Source: Actinomadura cremea (GTDB lineage: Bacteria; Actinomycetota; Actinomycetes; Streptosporangiales; Streptosporangiaceae). Taken from it: a stretch of 64,000 bases of DNA. The position numbers and the translations under genes were made by a program. The notes below the pieces were generated by a model that worked only from the letters and a program-made list of their open reading frames with translations, had not been told where the DNA came from and did not search any database. Below are positions 44,517-53,704 of the stretch, one piece after another; the first letter of the stretch is position 1, and each line of letters opens with the position of its first letter. The stretch is from contig NZ_BMRF01000001.1 in assembly GCF_014648495.1 (NCBI RefSeq), positions 186,001 through 250,000 on the forward strand, in the 5' to 3' direction.

Positions 44517-44630
44517 CTCTCTTCGGGAGAGCACGCACGACTCCGGCGGCCCCCGCCACGCACGTACCGCGCCGGGTGACGGCGGGGGCCGCCGGGTACC
44601 CGAAGTCCGCGCCATGGCGCGGACTTCGGG
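44517..44630 (+). promoter_or_regulatory. Structured 5' leader with three hairpins
   Basis: Hairpin 1 has a CTCTC/GAGAG stem with a UUCGG loop (44517-44531). Hairpin 2 has 15-bp perfect arms, 44543-44557 and 44581-44595, around a 23-base loop. Hairpin 3 is a perfect 32-bp palindrome, 44599-44630, centred on CATG. They separate the promoter/operator region from the PfpI-family gene and may work as terminators, an attenuator or a novel RNA element. Confidence 0.55.
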
Positions 44631-44693
44631 CGACACCGTCCGCATCGCCATCGACGCCGTGCCCGGCGAGGACGCCCTTCGGGAGGACGCCCG

Positions 44694-45395
44694 GTGAACA
44701 TCGTCTACGTGCTCTACCCCCGGTTCACGGCCCTCGACCTCGTCGGCCCCTACGAGGTGATCAGCCGCTGGCCGGACGCCCGCGTCCACTTCCTGGCGAC
44801 GGGTCCGGAGCCCGTCCGCGCGGACGTCGGGCTCACGGTCGTCCCCACCTGCACCCCGGAGACGGCCCCGAGCCCGGACGTGATCGTCGTCCCGGGCGGC
44901 GGGGAGACCGCCCCGCTCGACGCCGCCGGCGACGCGGCGCTCGTCGGCTGGATCCGCCGCTCGGCGCCCGGCGCCGCCTGGCTGGCCTCCGCCTGCACCG
45001 GCGCCTTCCTCTACGCCGCGGCGGGCCTGCTCGACGGACGGCGCGCCACCACGCACTGGGGCATGCGGGACAACCTGCGCGCGATGGGCGTCGACGTGGT
45101 CGCCGAACGGGTCGTCTTCGACGGCAACGTCGTCACCGGCGCGGGCGTCTCGGCCGGGATCGACATGGCGCTGGCGCTCACGGCCCGGGTCCACGGGGAG
45201 CGGACGGCCAAGGCGCTGCAACTGCTCATCGAGTACGACCCGCAGCCGCCGTTCGACAGCGGCACCCCGGCCACCGCGTCCGCCTCGACCCTGCGGCTGG
45301 CCGCCCGCATGGCCCTCGGCGACGCGCCGTTCGCCGTCGTCCGCCGGATCACCGGCCACCTGCTGACCGCCCGGCGGCGGCGCCCGGCCGGGTGA
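44694..45395 (+). CDS. DJ-1/PfpI-family protein
   Basis: The 233-residue protein starts at GTG 44694, preceded by GGGAGGA at eight-base spacing. It has a class I glutamine-amidotransferase-like fold: LYPRFTALDLVGPYEVIS, DVIVVPGGGE and the nucleophile elbow LASACTGAFLYAAAG with Cys101, followed by TTHWG. Close relatives act as isonitrile hydratase-like enzymes or as the sensory half of AraC regulators. No AraC domain is attached here. Shared operators connect it to the mce operon, which ends four bases beyond on the opposite strand. Confidence 0.87.
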   Translation: MNIVYVLYPRFTALDLVGPYEVISRWPDARVHFLATGPEPVRADVGLTVVPTCTPETAPSPDVIVVPGGGETAPLDAAGDAALVGWIRRSAPGAAWLASACTGAFLYAAAGLLDGRRATTHWGMRDNLRAMGVDVVAERVVFDGNVVTGAGVSAGIDMALALTARVHGERTAKALQLLIEYDPQPPFDSGTPATASASTLRLAARMALGDAPFAVVRRITGHLLTARRRRPAG

Positions 45396-45399
45396 GCCC

Positions 45400-46401
45400 T
45401 CACTCGGACGGCGAAGCCCCCGGCGTGGGCAGGGCCGCCCCGCCGCCGCCCTCCTGCCGCCCCTCGGGGTCGGTCATCGTCTCCTGCGCCGCCCCGATCG
45501 ACGTCACCTCGGTCACCCGCCACCGCCCGTCCTTGCGGACCAGCCGCATGTCCAGGTGCGAGCCCAGCACCCGCCGGGTGCCCGCCGAACTGCGCACCTC
45601 CGAGTCCAGCACCACGATCGCCCGCGCGGTCGACTCGTCGACGTCCCCCAGGTAGACCGACCGCACGGTCGCGGACGCGTCCGCCTTGAGCTTGGTGATG
45701 ACGCCCTCCAGCCCGCCGGTGAACGCGACGTCGTAGGTCTTGGCGAAGTCCTCCGACGCGAGCCCGAGCACCCGGTTCCGCGCGTCCTGCAGGTGCCGGT
45801 GGTCGTAGCTGAGCAGCGCCTGCCCGAACTCGCCCGCCTGCTCCTCCACCGCGCGCCGCGCCGAATCCTCCCGCGCCGCCTGATCCGCCCGGTACCACTG
45901 CAACCCGGCGGTGCCGACGGCCGCGGCGAGGACCAGCACCCCCGCCGCGCGGACGAGCCTCCCCCGCCGCTCCCGCCGCACGTCGCCGACGGCCTTCCCG
46001 GCCCCCGCGTCCGCACCCGCGTCCGCACCCGCGTCCGCCGAATCCTCGGCGCCCGCACTTCTGCCCTTCGCGCCTCCGGCCTTGGCGGCCCGGTCCTTCG
46101 CACCTTGCGCGTCGGTGTCCGCGTCGTCCGCGTTCGCGTCCTTGGCCCCCTCGGCATTCGCCGTGTCCGCATCGACGTTCGCGGACGTCTCGGTCTTCAC
46201 GGCCGTTCGCCTCGCCCCCTGCGCGTCGGTGTCCGCGTCCGCGTCGTCTGCGGGCTCCGGGCCTTCGACGGCCGGTGCGTCCGCGGTCGGGGGCGCTTCG
46301 GCCTTCGTCGCGGCGGGCCTCGCGGCCTGCTCGTCCGCGTCCGCGGACGGTTCGGCCTTCGGGTCCTCGTCGGCTGGCATCGGTGCCTCCCTCTCGGTCA
46401 T
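45400..46401 (-). CDS. Mce-associated membrane protein
   Basis: The 333-residue protein starts at ATG 46401, overlapping the last Mce gene (ATGA). Residues 1-140 are a cytoplasmic low-complexity Ala/Asp/Glu-rich region that includes an AGADAGADAGADAG repeat. One transmembrane helix follows (LVRAAGVLVLAAAVGTAGLQ), then an extracellular domain of about 165 residues typical of actinobacterial Mce-associated (Mas) proteins (LLSYDHRHLQDARNRVLGL, MRLVRKDGRWRVTEV). These proteins stabilise Mce complexes. The disordered cytoplasmic part is unusually long. Confidence 0.85.
   Translation of the reverse strand: MTEREAPMPADEDPKAEPSADADEQAARPAATKAEAPPTADAPAVEGPEPADDADADTDAQGARRTAVKTETSANVDADTANAEGAKDANADDADTDAQGAKDRAAKAGGAKGRSAGAEDSADAGADAGADAGAGKAVGDVRRERRGRLVRAAGVLVLAAAVGTAGLQWYRADQAAREDSARRAVEEQAGEFGQALLSYDHRHLQDARNRVLGLASEDFAKTYDVAFTGGLEGVITKLKADASATVRSVYLGDVDESTARAIVVLDSEVRSSAGTRRVLGSHLDMRLVRKDGRWRVTEVTSIGAAQETMTDPEGRQEGGGGAALPTPGASPSE
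46007..46038 (+). repeat. 12-bp tandem repeat in the Mce-associated gene
   Basis: GCGTCCGCACCC is repeated about 2.7 times in phase with the codons and encodes the Ala-Gly-Ala-Asp run in the disordered region of the minus-strand gene. It is a likely site of length variation. Confidence 0.7.
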
Positions 46402-47669
46402 TTCTGCTTGCGTGCCCGCACGGCCCGCAGGCTGCGGACGGCGACGGCCAGCAGGACGAGCGCGCCCAGCGCCGGGGGCCACAGGGGGAGCCCGCCGTCG
46501 GACGGACGGTCCGTCGCGCCGACCGGGCGCGACGACATCGCGGGGTCCGCGGCGGGCGTGGGCTGCGTGCCGTCCCCGGACGTCGCGGCGGGCCCGTCCC
46601 GTTCGTCCTCGTCACCGGACGGGGCGTCGGGCGGGGCGCACAGGGTGAGTTCGGACGCCTTGGGTCGGGGGCGCGGGTCGGCGTACTCGGTCGGGGCCCG
46701 GCCGCCGCCGACGGTGATGACCGGCGTCACGCGGAGGTAGGGGCCCGTGGCGTCGCGGGCGGTGATGTCGGTGACGAGGGCCTTCAGCGTCGGGACGGTG
46801 TCGAGGACGTGCCGGATCTTCGCGGAGTTCGCCGGGGTGAGGAGGGGTTCGGACGGCGTGGCGGCGGCGGTCAGCAGGCATCCGAGGCCGGGGCGGGACT
46901 TGCGCAGGAGCTCGTTGATGCCGGCGATCGCTCCGGGGCCTTCGTCGAGGACGGTCTGCAGGTGCGCGCGCTCGCGGCGGATCGTCGCGGTGACGGTCGC
47001 GAGGTCGTTGACGCCCGAGGCGAGCGGGTGCCGGTGGTCGGCGAGGGTCGAGGTGAGCCGGGTGAGTTCGACCGCGAGGGCGTCGAGGGTCCCCGCGTCG
47101 GCGGCGAGGGTCCCGGTGAGCTGGTGGGTGTCGCCGATGATCGCGTTGATGGAGCGGCCGCGGCCCTGCAGTCCGGCGGCGGCCTCGTGCACGAGGGTCC
47201 GGGCGTCGCGGGGGTCGACGGCCCTCAGCGTGTCGCCCAGCCCGGCGAAGAGCCGCTGGTAGTCGACGGTCGACTTCGTGCGGGCGACGGGGATGCGGTC
47301 GCCGTCCCGCAGGTCGTTCCCGTCCGGGCGGGACGGCGGCGTCAGCTCGATGTACGGTTCGCCGATCGCGGACTTGCGCAGGACGCGGGCGCCGACGCCG
47401 GCGGGGACGTCCGTCCCGCGGTCGAGGTCGAGCCGGACGTCGACGCGGCCGTCGCGGAGCGCGACGCCGCCGACGGTGCCGACGTGGACGCCGAGGTGCG
47501 TGACCTCCTGGTCGGCGCGCAGGCCCGGGGACGTCGCGAACTGGACGGTGACGTGGTACGGCCGTTCGAGGGCGTCGATGCTGAGGATGCTGCGGAGCGC
47601 CCAGATCGCGAGGACGACGCCGAGGACCGCGAAGAACACGAGGTTGACGACGATGCGGGGCTGTTTCAC
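46398..47669 (-). CDS. MCE-family protein (sixth Mce of the operon, MceF position)
   Basis: I place the start at GTG 47669 (423 residues), overlapping the previous stop as GTGA. An N-terminal membrane helix (IVVNLVFFAVLGVVLAIWAL) anchors it. The MCE/MlaD beta-barrel domain follows (YHVTVQFATSPGLRADQEVT, LGVHVGTVGGVAL), then a long helical region (about 140-300). The C-terminus is Pro/Asp-rich and ends in a second membrane helix (WPPALGALVLLAVAVRSL) and a basic tail. Six Mce proteins assemble into a hexameric periplasmic tunnel for lipid or sterol import. Confidence 0.9.
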   Translation of the reverse strand: MKQPRIVVNLVFFAVLGVVLAIWALRSILSIDALERPYHVTVQFATSPGLRADQEVTHLGVHVGTVGGVALRDGRVDVRLDLDRGTDVPAGVGARVLRKSAIGEPYIELTPPSRPDGNDLRDGDRIPVARTKSTVDYQRLFAGLGDTLRAVDPRDARTLVHEAAAGLQGRGRSINAIIGDTHQLTGTLAADAGTLDALAVELTRLTSTLADHRHPLASGVNDLATVTATIRRERAHLQTVLDEGPGAIAGINELLRKSRPGLGCLLTAAATPSEPLLTPANSAKIRHVLDTVPTLKALVTDITARDATGPYLRVTPVITVGGGRAPTEYADPRPRPKASELTLCAPPDAPSGDEDERDGPAATSGDGTQPTPAADPAMSSRPVGATDRPSDGGLPLWPPALGALVLLAVAVRSLRAVRARKQK

Positions 47670-48655
47670 GGGCGGGGTCCCATCAGGTGCCACGGCTGCC
47701 GCTGAGTGGTCCGGGCGGTCGTTCCGGGTTGCGGGAGGAAGCCCTTGATCCACAGGAACAGGAGCGCCTGCCCGCTGTGCGAGACGGAGGGTCCGCGCAG
47801 GAAGTTCAGGGCGGCGCCGGCGAGCGCCTTCAGGTCCTCGCCGCCCCGGACGGCGGCGGCCAGCAGGCCGTCGGCGCGCTTCAGCAGGGTCGCGAGGCGC
47901 TGGGCGTGCCGGGTCTGCACGTCGGCGTTGACCGATGCGCCGAGTTTCGTCAGCTCCTGGACGGCCCGTTTCACCTGCGCCCGGTCGTTCTGCAGGCGTT
48001 CGGTGGCGAGCGCGATGTTGCCCGGAAGGTCGTCGATGGTCGCCCTGCCCGCGCGGAGCGAGTGCCCGAGCTTCGCGAGGTCGTCCATGGCGCGGCCGAG
48101 TTCGGCGCTGGCGGCGGCGTAGGAGTCGGACACCTCGGCGGCCCGTTCGATCAGCGTGTTGAGCCGCCGCCCCTTGCCGCCGAGGGCGGTGGCCGACTCG
48201 CGGTTGATCGTCGAGATCTCCTGGCCGCCGAGCGCGGCGAGGAGGGGGCCGAGCCGCGCGCTGATCTGCTCGAGGTCGGGCTGGACGGACGTCCGGTCGA
48301 TCGTCGCGCCGGACGCGAGGAACGGCCCGGTGCGCAGGTCGCCGGGCGGTCGCAGGCGCACGTAGTTCTCGCCGAGGAGGGACGTCTTGGCGATCGCGGC
48401 CGTGGTCCCGACGGGCACCCGGACGTCGTCCTTGAGCGACATCGTGACCTCGGCCCGGTGCCCCGAGAGCTCGACGCCGACGACGGTGCCGACGCGGATG
48501 TCGGAGATCTGCACGCTGTGGCCGACGACGAGGCTCTGCACGTCGTCGAACCTCGCGGTGAGGCGCAGGTCGCCCTGCGGCGCGCCGATGGTCTGCAGCG
48601 TGCAGCCGCAGGCGGTGAGGAGCAGGACGAGCGCCAGTGCGGCTCGCGTGATCAT
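47666..48655 (-). CDS. MCE-family lipoprotein (MceE position)
   Basis: The 329-residue protein starts at ATG 48655, overlapping the preceding stop (ATGA). The signal peptide ends in the lipobox LLLTACGC, so it is lipid-anchored as expected for the fifth Mce (LprN-like) subunit. The MCE domain (LTARFDDVQSLVVGHSVQI, SDIRVGTVVGVELSG) is followed by helical needle segments rich in Leu heptads. Confidence 0.92.
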   Translation of the reverse strand: MITRAALALVLLLTACGCTLQTIGAPQGDLRLTARFDDVQSLVVGHSVQISDIRVGTVVGVELSGHRAEVTMSLKDDVRVPVGTTAAIAKTSLLGENYVRLRPPGDLRTGPFLASGATIDRTSVQPDLEQISARLGPLLAALGGQEISTINRESATALGGKGRRLNTLIERAAEVSDSYAAASAELGRAMDDLAKLGHSLRAGRATIDDLPGNIALATERLQNDRAQVKRAVQELTKLGASVNADVQTRHAQRLATLLKRADGLLAAAVRGGEDLKALAGAALNFLRGPSVSHSGQALLFLWIKGFLPQPGTTARTTQRQPWHLMGPRP

Positions 48656-49680
48656 CGCGGCCCCTCCGTGCAGTTCGCGAGGGCGGGCTCGCCCCGGAGG
48701 CAGGGGACGGTGCCCCAGCCCATCGCGTCGAACAGGGGCTGGAGCCACGCGCGGAGGGTGCCGTGGACGACGACGCGGATGGTCGCGACGTGGTTCTGCC
48801 GGTCCCACGCGTCGACGGCGACGTCGGCGAAGGTGCCGAGCGCGTCGATGGCCCGGTTGAGCGACCCCGCGTTGGACTTCAGGGTCAGCACGATGTTCGA
48901 CAGGTCGGAGACGGTGCTCGGCAGCGTCTCCTGGTAGGCGGTGACGAGGACGCGGCTCTCGCGGATCGCGGCGGCGAGGCCCTCGATGAACGCGGTGAGC
49001 CGCGCGCGTTCCTCGGTGAGGGTGCGGCTCACGGAGGAGAACGAGTCGATGAGTTCGCCGAGGCGCTTGTCGCGGGCGTTGAGCTCGGCCGCGAGCGTGC
49101 GCAGGCCGTCGGCGAGGGAGACGATGCGCTCGTCCTGGGCGGCGAGGTTCTCGGTGAGGTCGGCGGTGCCGCGCAGCGCGTCGTTGACGTCGCCGCCGCG
49201 CCCGCGCAGGTCGTCGGCGCCGCGGCCGACGGCGTCGCCGAGCCGCTTCGGGTCGATCGACTCGTTGAGCCGGGCGAACGCGGCCAGCGCGTCGTCGATC
49301 TCGACCGGCAGCTTCGTCCGCTCCTGCGGGACGACCATGCCGGACGGCGCCTTGGGCGCGCCGGGCTGCCAGGGCGGGTGCAGGACGACGAAGCGTTCGC
49401 CGAGCGCGTTCGCGGAGGCGATCGCGGCGCGGGTGTCGCGGCGGACGGGCACCGACCCGTCCAGCTCCAGCTCGACCCGGACCCCGTTCTCCTCGGGCTC
49501 GATGGAGACGACGCTCCCGGCGTCCGCGCCCATGATCTTCACGCGGGACCGCTCGTACAGGGAGGTCGTCTTGGCGAAGTGGACGGTGAGCCGGTAGGTC
49601 CCGTCGCCGGGGGCGAGCGCGCAGCCGCCGGTGGTCGCCGTCAGGGCGAGGGCGGCGGCGGCCGCGATGAGGCGTCTCAT
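48652..49680 (-). CDS. MCE-family lipoprotein (MceD position)
   Basis: The 342-residue protein starts at ATG 49680, four-base overlap with the previous gene. The signal peptide ends ALTATTGGCALAPG, a second lipobox in the operon; the D subunit is usually a plain membrane-anchored protein, so two adjacent lipoproteins are noteworthy. The MCE domain (YRLTVHFAKTTSLYERSRVK, GADAGSVVSIEPE) and helical region are intact. The C-terminus has two Cys (VPCLRGEPALANC). Confidence 0.9.
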   Translation of the reverse strand: MRRLIAAAAALALTATTGGCALAPGDGTYRLTVHFAKTTSLYERSRVKIMGADAGSVVSIEPEENGVRVELELDGSVPVRRDTRAAIASANALGERFVVLHPPWQPGAPKAPSGMVVPQERTKLPVEIDDALAAFARLNESIDPKRLGDAVGRGADDLRGRGGDVNDALRGTADLTENLAAQDERIVSLADGLRTLAAELNARDKRLGELIDSFSSVSRTLTEERARLTAFIEGLAAAIRESRVLVTAYQETLPSTVSDLSNIVLTLKSNAGSLNRAIDALGTFADVAVDAWDRQNHVATIRVVVHGTLRAWLQPLFDAMGWGTVPCLRGEPALANCTEGPR

Positions 49681-50720
49681 CGCCGTCCTCCGTTCGCGGA
49701 CGATTCGGGCAGCATCTCGGCGAGTTCCGCGAGGTCCTTCGGGGACAGCGGGCCGAGGCCGGTGGCGACGACGTCGAGCCAGGGGCCGCGCCCGCCGGTG
49801 CCGGAGAGCCCGCTGAGGGTCGGGCCCGCCCAGGCGAGCAGTTCGTTGAAGTCGCCGGTGCGGGGGCGCAGGGTGCCGAGGGTGCCCTGCAGGTCGGACA
49901 TGACGGACTCGAGCTTCTGCTGCTGCCGGTCGATGAGCCGGGTGAGCGCGGCGACCGTCCGTCCGCCGCTGCCGAGGAACACCGACAGCTCCGTCCTGCG
50001 GCGTTCGAGCTCGTCCAGCATGAGCCGCACGTTGGCGAGCAGGGCGGACAGCTGCCGCTCCTTGGTGCGGGCGAGGTCCAGCACGCGGTCGCCGCCGGTG
50101 AGGAGCTTCTCGATCTGCGGTTCGGACTCGTTCACGGTCCGGGACAGGTCGGCGAGGTTGGTGAGGGTGCGGCTGAGCCGGCCGCGGTCGTCGTCGCTCA
50201 ACCCGTTCAGCTCCCCGAGGATGCGGTCGATCGAGCGGGTGTCGAGGCGGGTGACGGTCTCGGTCGACCGGTTCAGGACGTCGCCGACCGTGGCGGGCGT
50301 GCCGGTGCGGTCGAGGGGGACGCGGCGCTTGCCGGACGGCAGTTCGTCCAGGTGCGGGGTGGTGACCGGGCCCGACAGCCGCAGGTACCGGCCGCCGAGG
50401 ACGCTCGCGACCTCGACGTCCGCGCGGGTCGCGGGCCCGAGGTCGACTTCGGCGTCCACCTCCCAGGTGACGAGCACGCGGCCCTCGCCCCAGTCCGGTT
50501 CGACGGCGGTGACCTCGCCCGCGCGGATCCCGGCGACCCGCACCTCGTCCCCGGACTTCAGCCCGCCGGTTTCGGCGAACACCCCGGTGACGGTGTAGCG
50601 GTTGAGGAGCAGGCCCTCGGTGCCGACGAGGTAGACGGCGGCGACCAGCGCGAGCAGGGTGCAGGACGACACGAGCCCGACGGTGATCCGGTTGCGGTCG
50701 CGCAGCGAGCCGAGCGGCAT
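49677..50720 (-). CDS. MCE-family protein (MceC position)
   Basis: The 347-residue protein starts at ATG 50720 and overlaps the previous stop by one base (TGATG). A membrane helix (VGLVSSCTLLALVAAVYLVG) precedes the MCE domain (TVTGVFAETGGLKSGDEVRV, AGIRAGEVTAVEPDW) and a long coiled helical region (NLADLSRTVNESEPQIEKL). It ends shortly after a Pro-rich segment. Confidence 0.92.
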   Translation of the reverse strand: MPLGSLRDRNRITVGLVSSCTLLALVAAVYLVGTEGLLLNRYTVTGVFAETGGLKSGDEVRVAGIRAGEVTAVEPDWGEGRVLVTWEVDAEVDLGPATRADVEVASVLGGRYLRLSGPVTTPHLDELPSGKRRVPLDRTGTPATVGDVLNRSTETVTRLDTRSIDRILGELNGLSDDDRGRLSRTLTNLADLSRTVNESEPQIEKLLTGGDRVLDLARTKERQLSALLANVRLMLDELERRRTELSVFLGSGGRTVAALTRLIDRQQQKLESVMSDLQGTLGTLRPRTGDFNELLAWAGPTLSGLSGTGGRGPWLDVVATGLGPLSPKDLAELAEMLPESSANGGRR

Positions 50721-51817
50721 CAGGCGCCTCCCACCAGCAGGTGGCGCAGCGCCCCCGCCGAGTCGATGCGGACGCGGCCGCCGGTCGACGCCGCGGGCTG
50801 CGTCCCGGACGTCCCGGACTCGCGGGCGCCCGGCAGCCGGGTCGGGTACGGGCAGGGCGGCGCGGCGAGGCTGAGGCAGGGGATGGACGCCTCGATGTAG
50901 GTGCCGTTGTCGGTGGCGGCGAAGATGTGCTCCAGCTTGGGCGCCGCCGATCCGAGCACCTGCGCGAGCGTCCCGGAGTTGCGCCGCACGCCGCCGGTCA
51001 GCTCCGACAGCCGGGCGACGACGGCGGCGAGTTCGCGGCTGTTCCCGGCGAGGACGGTGTCGGACGTGCGGGCCATCGCGGCGAGTTCGACGATCGCGTC
51101 GTCGAGGAGCCGCCGGTTGCCCGCGAACGCCCCGCTCAGCTCGACGAGCCCGTCGACGGCCTTGCCGATCTGCTCGTCCCGGCGCGCGATGATCTCGGTG
51201 ATGGTGGCGTAGTCGTCCAGCATCTGCTTGAGCGTGGCGCGGCGGGCCGCGATCGTGGACGACAGCCGGTCGACGTTCACGATCAGCCGGTCGATCTCGC
51301 CCGCGTTGCCGTCGAGCGCCTGCGCCAGCGACACCAGGACGGTGTTGACCTGCTGGGGATCGATGCTCTCGGTCAGCGGTGCGAGCTGGTCGATGAGGGC
51401 GCCCGCGTCGACGACGGAACGGGTCCGGGTGATGTGCGCGCCCGGACGCATCTTCGCGGTGCTCGTCCCGGGGATGAGGTAGACGACGCGGCTGCCCATC
51501 GCGTCGCGCCAGCGGATGGCGGCCTCGCTGTCGGCCGGGACGGTCACCGACTCGTTCACGTGCATCCGCACCCGGGCGCGGCCGTCGACGATCTTCAGTT
51601 CCTCGACCCGGCCCACCGGGGCGCCCGCGATCTTGACCTCATCGCCGACGGCGAGGCCGCTGGCGTCGTCGAACGTGGCCGACACCGTCCAGCCGTCGGC
51701 GAAGTTCAGCCGGGCGATCTGCGCGCCGATGAACGCGGTGAGCAGCCCGGTCACCGCCACGAACGCCCCCAGCCGCACCACCAGGCCGATGCGGGCGCGT
51801 TTGCGCGAACCGGCCAT
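50720..51817 (-). CDS. MCE-family protein (MceB position)
   Basis: The 365-residue protein starts at ATG 51817, one base after the MceA-position stop. N-terminal membrane helix (GAFVAVTGLLTAFIGAQIA), MCE domain (WTVSATFDDASGLAVGDEVK, IAGAPVGRVEELKIVDG), helical stalk (about 150-300). A Cys-containing tail follows (IPCLSLAAPPCPYP). Confidence 0.92.
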   Translation of the reverse strand: MAGSRKRARIGLVVRLGAFVAVTGLLTAFIGAQIARLNFADGWTVSATFDDASGLAVGDEVKIAGAPVGRVEELKIVDGRARVRMHVNESVTVPADSEAAIRWRDAMGSRVVYLIPGTSTAKMRPGAHITRTRSVVDAGALIDQLAPLTESIDPQQVNTVLVSLAQALDGNAGEIDRLIVNVDRLSSTIAARRATLKQMLDDYATITEIIARRDEQIGKAVDGLVELSGAFAGNRRLLDDAIVELAAMARTSDTVLAGNSRELAAVVARLSELTGGVRRNSGTLAQVLGSAAPKLEHIFAATDNGTYIEASIPCLSLAAPPCPYPTRLPGARESGTSGTQPAASTGGRVRIDSAGALRHLLVGGA

Positions 51818-51818
51818 G

Positions 51819-52841
51819 TCAGCGGCCCCCCTGCGGTGCGCAGACGCCGACGATCAGCCGGCACGGGTCGGTCGGCAGGAGGCCCTGCGTGCGGATGTAG
51901 TTCTTGCCCTCGGGGCCCGCGAGCGACGTCAGCTCCCCGTAGAGCGGGAGCAGCCCGTTGCCGGTGCGGACCGCGTTCCCGGCGAGGCCGAGCTGGGCGT
52001 AGATGACGGCGGCGGCGCGCTCGCCGGAGCGGAACGCCTCGCCGAGCTGCCCGCCGCGCTTGCCGAACCCGTGCGAGACGAACCCGGACAGTCCGGAGAT
52101 CTCGTCGGCGAAGTCGCCGAGCCGTCCGGTGCCGCCCGCGGCCGTCTCCTCGATCAGGGTGCCGGCGTCGCCGCCGGCGGCGACGAGGTCGGCGCCCGCG
52201 CCGGACGCGGCGAGCGTCCCGGTCAGCCCGGCGGCGTCGGTCAGGAAGCGGCGGGCCTCGGCGCGGCGGCGGTGCGCGACGTCCGTCAGGACGGACACCT
52301 GGTCGATCGTCTCGCGCAGCCGCACGCCCTGCCCGTCCAGTCCCTGCGCCAGGGCGTCGACGATCGTGGCGACCTCGGTCGGGTCGACGGCGCCGAGGGT
52401 CGCGTCGGCCTGCGCGAGCAGGTTCGACAGGTCCTGCGGGTCGGACGTCCGGTCGATCGCCGCGCCGGACGCCAGGAACGGGCCGCCGTGCTCGCCCGCC
52501 CCCGGGGTCAGTTCGACGAACTTCGGCCCGAACGCCGACGCGGGCTCGATCGACGCCGACGCCGTCGCCGGCACGCGGACCCCCGGGTCCAGGCGCAGCG
52601 TCAGCCGCGCGCGTCCGGCACCGGTGAGCTCCGTCCGCTCGACCGACCCGACCGTCACGCCGCGGACCTTGACGGGCGCACCGTCGCCGAGGCCCTGCCC
52701 GGCCTGCCCGAACACGGCGGTCAGCCGGAGCCCCTCCGCCTGGAAGGGACGGGTCACCAGCGCGTACACGCCGAGGGCGGTCAGGACGACCGTGAGCACC
52801 GAGATCAGCAGCGCCCGCCGCAGTGGAATGTCATGGTTCAT
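51819..52841 (-). CDS. MCE-family protein (MceA position)
   Basis: The 340-residue protein starts at ATG 52841, overlapping the second YrbE stop (ATGA). Its membrane helix (RALLISVLTVVLTALGVYAL) leads into an MCE domain (LRLTAVFGQAGQGLGDGAPV, VRGVTVGSVERTELTG) and a helical stalk. The C-terminus has a Cys pair (TDPCRLIVGVC). Confidence 0.92.
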   Translation of the reverse strand: MNHDIPLRRALLISVLTVVLTALGVYALVTRPFQAEGLRLTAVFGQAGQGLGDGAPVKVRGVTVGSVERTELTGAGRARLTLRLDPGVRVPATASASIEPASAFGPKFVELTPGAGEHGGPFLASGAAIDRTSDPQDLSNLLAQADATLGAVDPTEVATIVDALAQGLDGQGVRLRETIDQVSVLTDVAHRRRAEARRFLTDAAGLTGTLAASGAGADLVAAGGDAGTLIEETAAGGTGRLGDFADEISGLSGFVSHGFGKRGGQLGEAFRSGERAAAVIYAQLGLAGNAVRTGNGLLPLYGELTSLAGPEGKNYIRTQGLLPTDPCRLIVGVCAPQGGR

Positions 52842-53704
52842 CCGGTCAACCTCACGGTCGCTCCGTTGCCCCAGAAGACGTAGGAGAGCAGCAGGTTCAG
52901 CGTGACGATCGTGATGATCGACAGCCGGATCGCGCGTCCGGACGCCCGCCCGACCCCGGCCGGGCCGCCGCTCGCGTAGTAGCCGTAGAAGCAGTGGATC
53001 GTGATCACCGCGAAGGCGAACACCCCGACCTTGATCGCGCTGTAGACGAGGTCGATCGTCGGCAGGTACAGCGTGAAGTAGTAGTCGTAGACGCCCGGGG
53101 CCAGGTCGAAGAACTCGGTGCTGATCCACCGGGTGGAGAAGAAGCTCGCGAACAGGGCGATGAGGTAGAGCGGGACGAGCGCGATCAGCGCGGCCACCAC
53201 GCGGGTGCAGACCAGGTAGGCGAACGAGCCGATGCCCATCACCTCGAGCGCGTCGATCTCCTCGGAGATCCGCATCGCGCCCAGCTCGGCGGTGAACGCC
53301 GACCCGCACTGCGCCGCCAGGGCCGTCGCGGCGATCACGGGGGTGATCTCGCGGACGTTCGCGAACGACCCGACGAGGCCCATGAACGACTCGGCGCCGA
53401 TCGACTCGAGCCCGGTGTAGCCCTGGAGGCCGACCTCGGTGCCGACGAAGAACGCCATCGTGAAGATCACGAAGATCATGCCGCCGCCGACGACGGTCGC
53501 GCCGGCCCCGACGACGATGTCGCTGACGTGCCGGGCGACCGTCTTGGCGTACTTGCCGCGCAGGATCAGGTCGCGCACCGAGTACAGCAGCACCCGGTAG
53601 ACGAACACCGGCCACTGCGCGAGGTCGCCGCTCCGGCGCAGCGCGGCGGACCCGGCCGCCGACAGCCGCTCGGCGTGCCGCGTGGACAGCAGCGGGGCGG
53701 CCAT
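52838..53704 (-). CDS. YrbE-type ABC permease (second of mce operon)
   Basis: The 288-residue permease starts at ATG 53704 and overlaps the first permease stop by one base (TGATG). It has the MlaE/YrbE fold with about five membrane segments: GGGMIFVIFTMAFFVGTEVG, REITPVIAATALAAQCGSAF, TAELGAMRISEEIDALEVMG, and a C-terminal GPAGVGRASGRA motif. With the first YrbE it forms the membrane channel. The MceG-type ATPase is not encoded in this window and presumably lies elsewhere, as in mycobacteria. Confidence 0.94.
   Translation of the reverse strand: MAAPLLSTRHAERLSAAGSAALRRSGDLAQWPVFVYRVLLYSVRDLILRGKYAKTVARHVSDIVVGAGATVVGGGMIFVIFTMAFFVGTEVGLQGYTGLESIGAESFMGLVGSFANVREITPVIAATALAAQCGSAFTAELGAMRISEEIDALEVMGIGSFAYLVCTRVVAALIALVPLYLIALFASFFSTRWISTEFFDLAPGVYDYYFTLYLPTIDLVYSAIKVGVFAFAVITIHCFYGYYASGGPAGVGRASGRAIRLSIITIVTLNLLLSYVFWGNGATVRLTG

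Noticed and set aside
44509-44697. Small ORF (MFYSLRE...) ending four bases into the PfpI gene
   Set aside because: It runs through three strong hairpins, has no ribosome site, and its composition follows the inverted repeats. It is better read as structured leader RNA.
46007-46038. Short tandem repeat considered as a CRISPR or regulatory array
   Set aside because: It is a 12-bp in-frame coding repeat without spacers and encodes Ala-Gly-Ala-Asp in a disordered region.
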